A DNA stretch of 6,143 nucleotides from Methanobacteriota archaeon (lineage in GTDB: Archaea > Thermoplasmatota > Thermoplasmata > RBG-16-68-12): contig VBLS01000195.1 of NCBI GenBank assembly GCA_005878635.1, positions 1 through 6,143 on the forward strand, read 5' to 3'. Under the pieces are notes generated by a model that worked only from the letters and a program-made list of their open reading frames with translations, did not search any database and was not told where the DNA came from. Every line of letters begins with the position of its first letter. Position 1 is the stretch's first letter. This document shows positions 5,501-6,143 of this stretch, one piece after another. The translations under genes were made by a program, and so were the position numbers.

Positions 5501-6143
5501 GCGAGGATCGTGTCGCACGCGGCGACGAGTTCAGGCCAACGCTCCGCTCCCAGGAGGAGTTCGCGTTTCGTCTCCAGTCCCTCGACGGACCGCGGCTCGA
5601 CTGCCAGGTAGGCATCGAGGGCTCCGACGGCCTCGTCCTTGCGGTTCGACTGGAGGAAGGCATGGGCCTTGGCATACAGCGCGCCCGCGTGGTTTGGCTC
5701 GAGGGCGACGACCTTCCCCGCTTCCTGGACGACCTCGTCCCAGCGGGCCAGGTTCCGCAACGCCTCAAGCCGGCCGGTGTGCGGCTTGAGGGACTTCGGG
5801 GACAACTGGACCGCGCGGTCGTAGGCATAGACCGCGTCGACGTTCCGGCCGATCCGGCGCAACACCTCCGCTCGACCGTACCAGGCGTTCGCATCCTCAT
5901 CGCGCTGGCGAATCGCCTCATCGTAGGAACGTAACGCCTCGTCGTTTTGTTTCGCCGCGGCGAGGACGTCCCCGCGGAGCCGCCATGCGTCCGAGTCGTA
6001 CGGATCGATTTGGATGACTCGATCGAGGCACCGCAGGGCCCGCTGCGGTTCGTCGACGGCGAGGTACGTCCGGGCCTTGCCTTCCAACGCATCCTTCCGA
6101 TCCGATTCAATCCGGAGGGCGCGGTCGAAGGCCGATTGCGCCT
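2533..6143 (-). CDS. Giant TPR-repeat protein with Cys/His-rich C-terminal domain (5' end outside window)
   Basis: The minus-strand frame is open from the window edge to TAG 2535-2533, giving about 1202 visible residues. A TTG at 6087 is only an internal codon, because TPR sequence continues upstream of it. Counting residue 1 at 6087, residues 1-884 are 26 back-to-back 34-residue TPRs with the usual pattern (W/L at the start, G or A, L, a G-R or K-x-x-E-A-x-x-x-F/Y-D core, D-P at the turn). Residues 885-1069 form a helical region with two HTH-like stretches (about 915-942 and 1020-1062). Residues 1070-1128 are a Lys/Glu/Pro-rich linker. Residues 1129-1160 hold a Cys/His cluster, followed by a short charged tail. 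Known: TPR arrays form superhelical protein-binding scaffolds. Inference: a large cytoplasmic assembly factor or adaptor whose C-terminus may bind zinc and possibly nucleic acid. No catalytic domain, signal peptide or membrane segment is visible in this part. Confidence 0.93.
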   Translation of the reverse strand, partial: AQSAFDRALRIESDRKDALEGKARTYLAVDEPQRALRCLDRVIQIDPYDSDAWRLRGDVLAAAKQNDEALRSYDEAIRQRDEDANAWYGRAEVLRRIGRNVDAVYAYDRAVQLSPKSLKPHTGRLEALRNLARWDEVVQEAGKVVALEPNHAGALYAKAHAFLQSNRKDEAVGALDAYLAVEPRSVEGLETKRELLLGAERWPELVAACDTILAIQPHHTRALKDRGRALLALGQAEEAYATFDRLHVVAPDDLDALRGQRDALAFSKSPKVLLHACEVILQKDPSDRTSWTAKGSAHEAIGQPAEALVAYDTVLRLDPHNADASGRKASLLLGLGRNEEAVKAFDVAIEANPASASLWYDKAKAQYRTAAFADAADSLQRTTRYAPDDPKGWYLLGLSLEALGRHEQAVTAFDRTLALEPRKAKVYAGKGSALLSLKRYEEAAGAFGQAAVLDPTNAAAILNQGACLMELHRFEEAIPVFQTVLLSDPKEPTALRSLSAAFEALGRTKEALDVCVRLTTAQPKEQEAWARRARLAHAVGEGREALAAITKAASLAPDRADFVRFRRDLLMAQGSHKAAVEAGERLLELDGKDTDALRQTALALERLGRSDHAVETLDRAARIDPMDRSTWNARGDLLSRLGRPKEALEAFDHTLSLNPGDRPALAAKGQILLDLGKVPEAQRVFEDGLILDPNNLEFLGGKAACMAHQGHYDDALSLLTVVLQKDPNHYAAHRTKGLCLLRTDHAADAISSLEFSLKANPRDAAVLTWTGEAYAALGKSDEALRAFDAAVETSPSFGDAWRAKGLLHMKLEQFRAAADALAQATEALPDDKGLWYIRATAEDRAGRFDFAVTSYDGALRLDARDKASWTGKALSLMRLKRFDDALKSFDAALALDPAFEPAQAGRATAEERLHIAKIEAFAEAVVRFEKHLSRPATRDEIFRYCSVPLETLDEVVKYVNEPAPLAPDRIEAEDLRKFEAVGAAVLQHVENARTLDALRLADVSTVLPHVDLEEARTIWGYIDWVRDAPLEPTPEWHNDDLIRQALDLPKEEWNLVDLAKELHLGPFEAKKLEVSLKIFEGGGYKITTKPRLETKAKKPKAEARTVRKDEGAEDDEAEADRPDDVESRKPPAPKAPTKPVEAAPTKCEAHHALGIERHACGAWLCKACLEAGGVCGSCNAPLPRPADREARRKDREADFGRL
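2608..2703 (-). other. Cys/His cluster at the C-terminus of the TPR protein, likely zinc-binding
   Basis: The region encodes C-x2-H-H-x6-H-x-C-x4-C-x2-C-x6-C-x2-C. That is six Cys and three His within 32 residues, enough to hold two metal ions in a cross-brace or treble-clef-like arrangement, reminiscent of B-box or RING-like modules. The closing C-G-S-C-N-A-P knuckle is typical of zinc ribbons. I cannot assign it to a named family from sequence alone. Confidence 0.7.
2704..2880 (-). other. Low-complexity charged/Pro-rich linker in the TPR protein
   Basis: About 59 residues start with a basic stretch (Lys/Arg/Ala), pass through an acidic stretch (Glu/Asp/Ala) and end in a Lys/Pro/Ala-rich stretch. 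The composition predicts disorder. It probably acts as a flexible tether between the helical body and the terminal Cys/His cluster. Confidence 0.65.
3436..6141 (-). repeat. TPR-coding array, 102-base period, at least 26 units
   Basis: From 6087 down to 3436 the protein divides into 26 units of exactly 34 residues (102 bases) without a single insertion or deletion. A partial unit continues to the window edge upstream, and a decaying unit starts downstream at 3435. The units are diverged in sequence, so this is an old array and not a recent tandem expansion. The strongest consensus units are 9, 12, 13, 19, 23 and 26. Units 4, 6, 8 and 17 are weaker. Confidence 0.92.

Noticed and set aside
2377..5934. 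A plus-strand open frame of 1185 codons antisense to the TPR gene
   Set aside because: It is codon-aligned with the TPR gene, so its stops would correspond to minus-strand TTA, CTA or TCA codons. The GC-rich gene simply avoids these Leu and Ser codons. Its translation is Arg/Gly/Val/Glu-rich and shows no domain, while the minus strand gives clean TPRs.
6085..6087. TTG as the start of the TPR gene
   Set aside because: The frame stays open to the window edge, and the 18 upstream codons encode the end of another TPR (A-F-D-R-A-L-R-I), so the gene begins outside the window.

Overview
The window is strongly GC-rich, densely coding, and looks archaeal. The best archaeal sign is an AT-rich TATA-like box (1851-1857) with a BRE-like upstream element. 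It lies about 27 bases before an ATG that has no convincing Shine-Dalgarno site, which is the layout of a leaderless archaeal transcript. A GC-rich Thermoplasmata-type euryarchaeon would fit, but this is inference and no marker gene is present.

Layout from left to right. (1) Bases 2-265, plus strand: the last 87 residues of a carbon-nitrogen hydrolase (nitrilase superfamily) whose catalytic part lies outside the window. (2) Bases 307-1770, minus strand: a likely two-gene operon. An SGNH/GDSL hydrolase (1770 to 1150) is followed about 20 bases later by an unrecognised multi-pass membrane protein (about 1128 to 307). The first part of the membrane protein appears to sit in another reading frame. 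(3) Bases 1771-1880: a 110-base divergent intergenic region with the plus-strand promoter and a 10-base palindrome. (4) Bases 1881-2525, plus strand: a 214-residue protein with a conserved-looking N-terminal block and a C-terminal segment that reads like a SWIM zinc finger with His in place of the first Cys. (5) Bases 2533-6143, minus strand: the 3' 3.6 kb of a giant tetratricopeptide-repeat (TPR) gene. It encodes 26 consecutive TPRs of exactly 34 residues, then a roughly 185-residue helical region, a charged linker and a Cys/His-rich zinc-binding-like C-terminus. Its 5' end is beyond the window.

Genes 4 and 5 converge with only 7 bases between their stop codons, and genes 1 and 2 converge with 41 bases between them. 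I see no RNA gene, CRISPR array, insertion sequence or clear terminator. No stretch over 300 bases lacks a gene. The genes do not form one obvious pathway. The most unusual items are the TPR scaffold with its zinc-like tail, the variant SWIM-like protein next to it, and the apparent frame disruption in the membrane protein.
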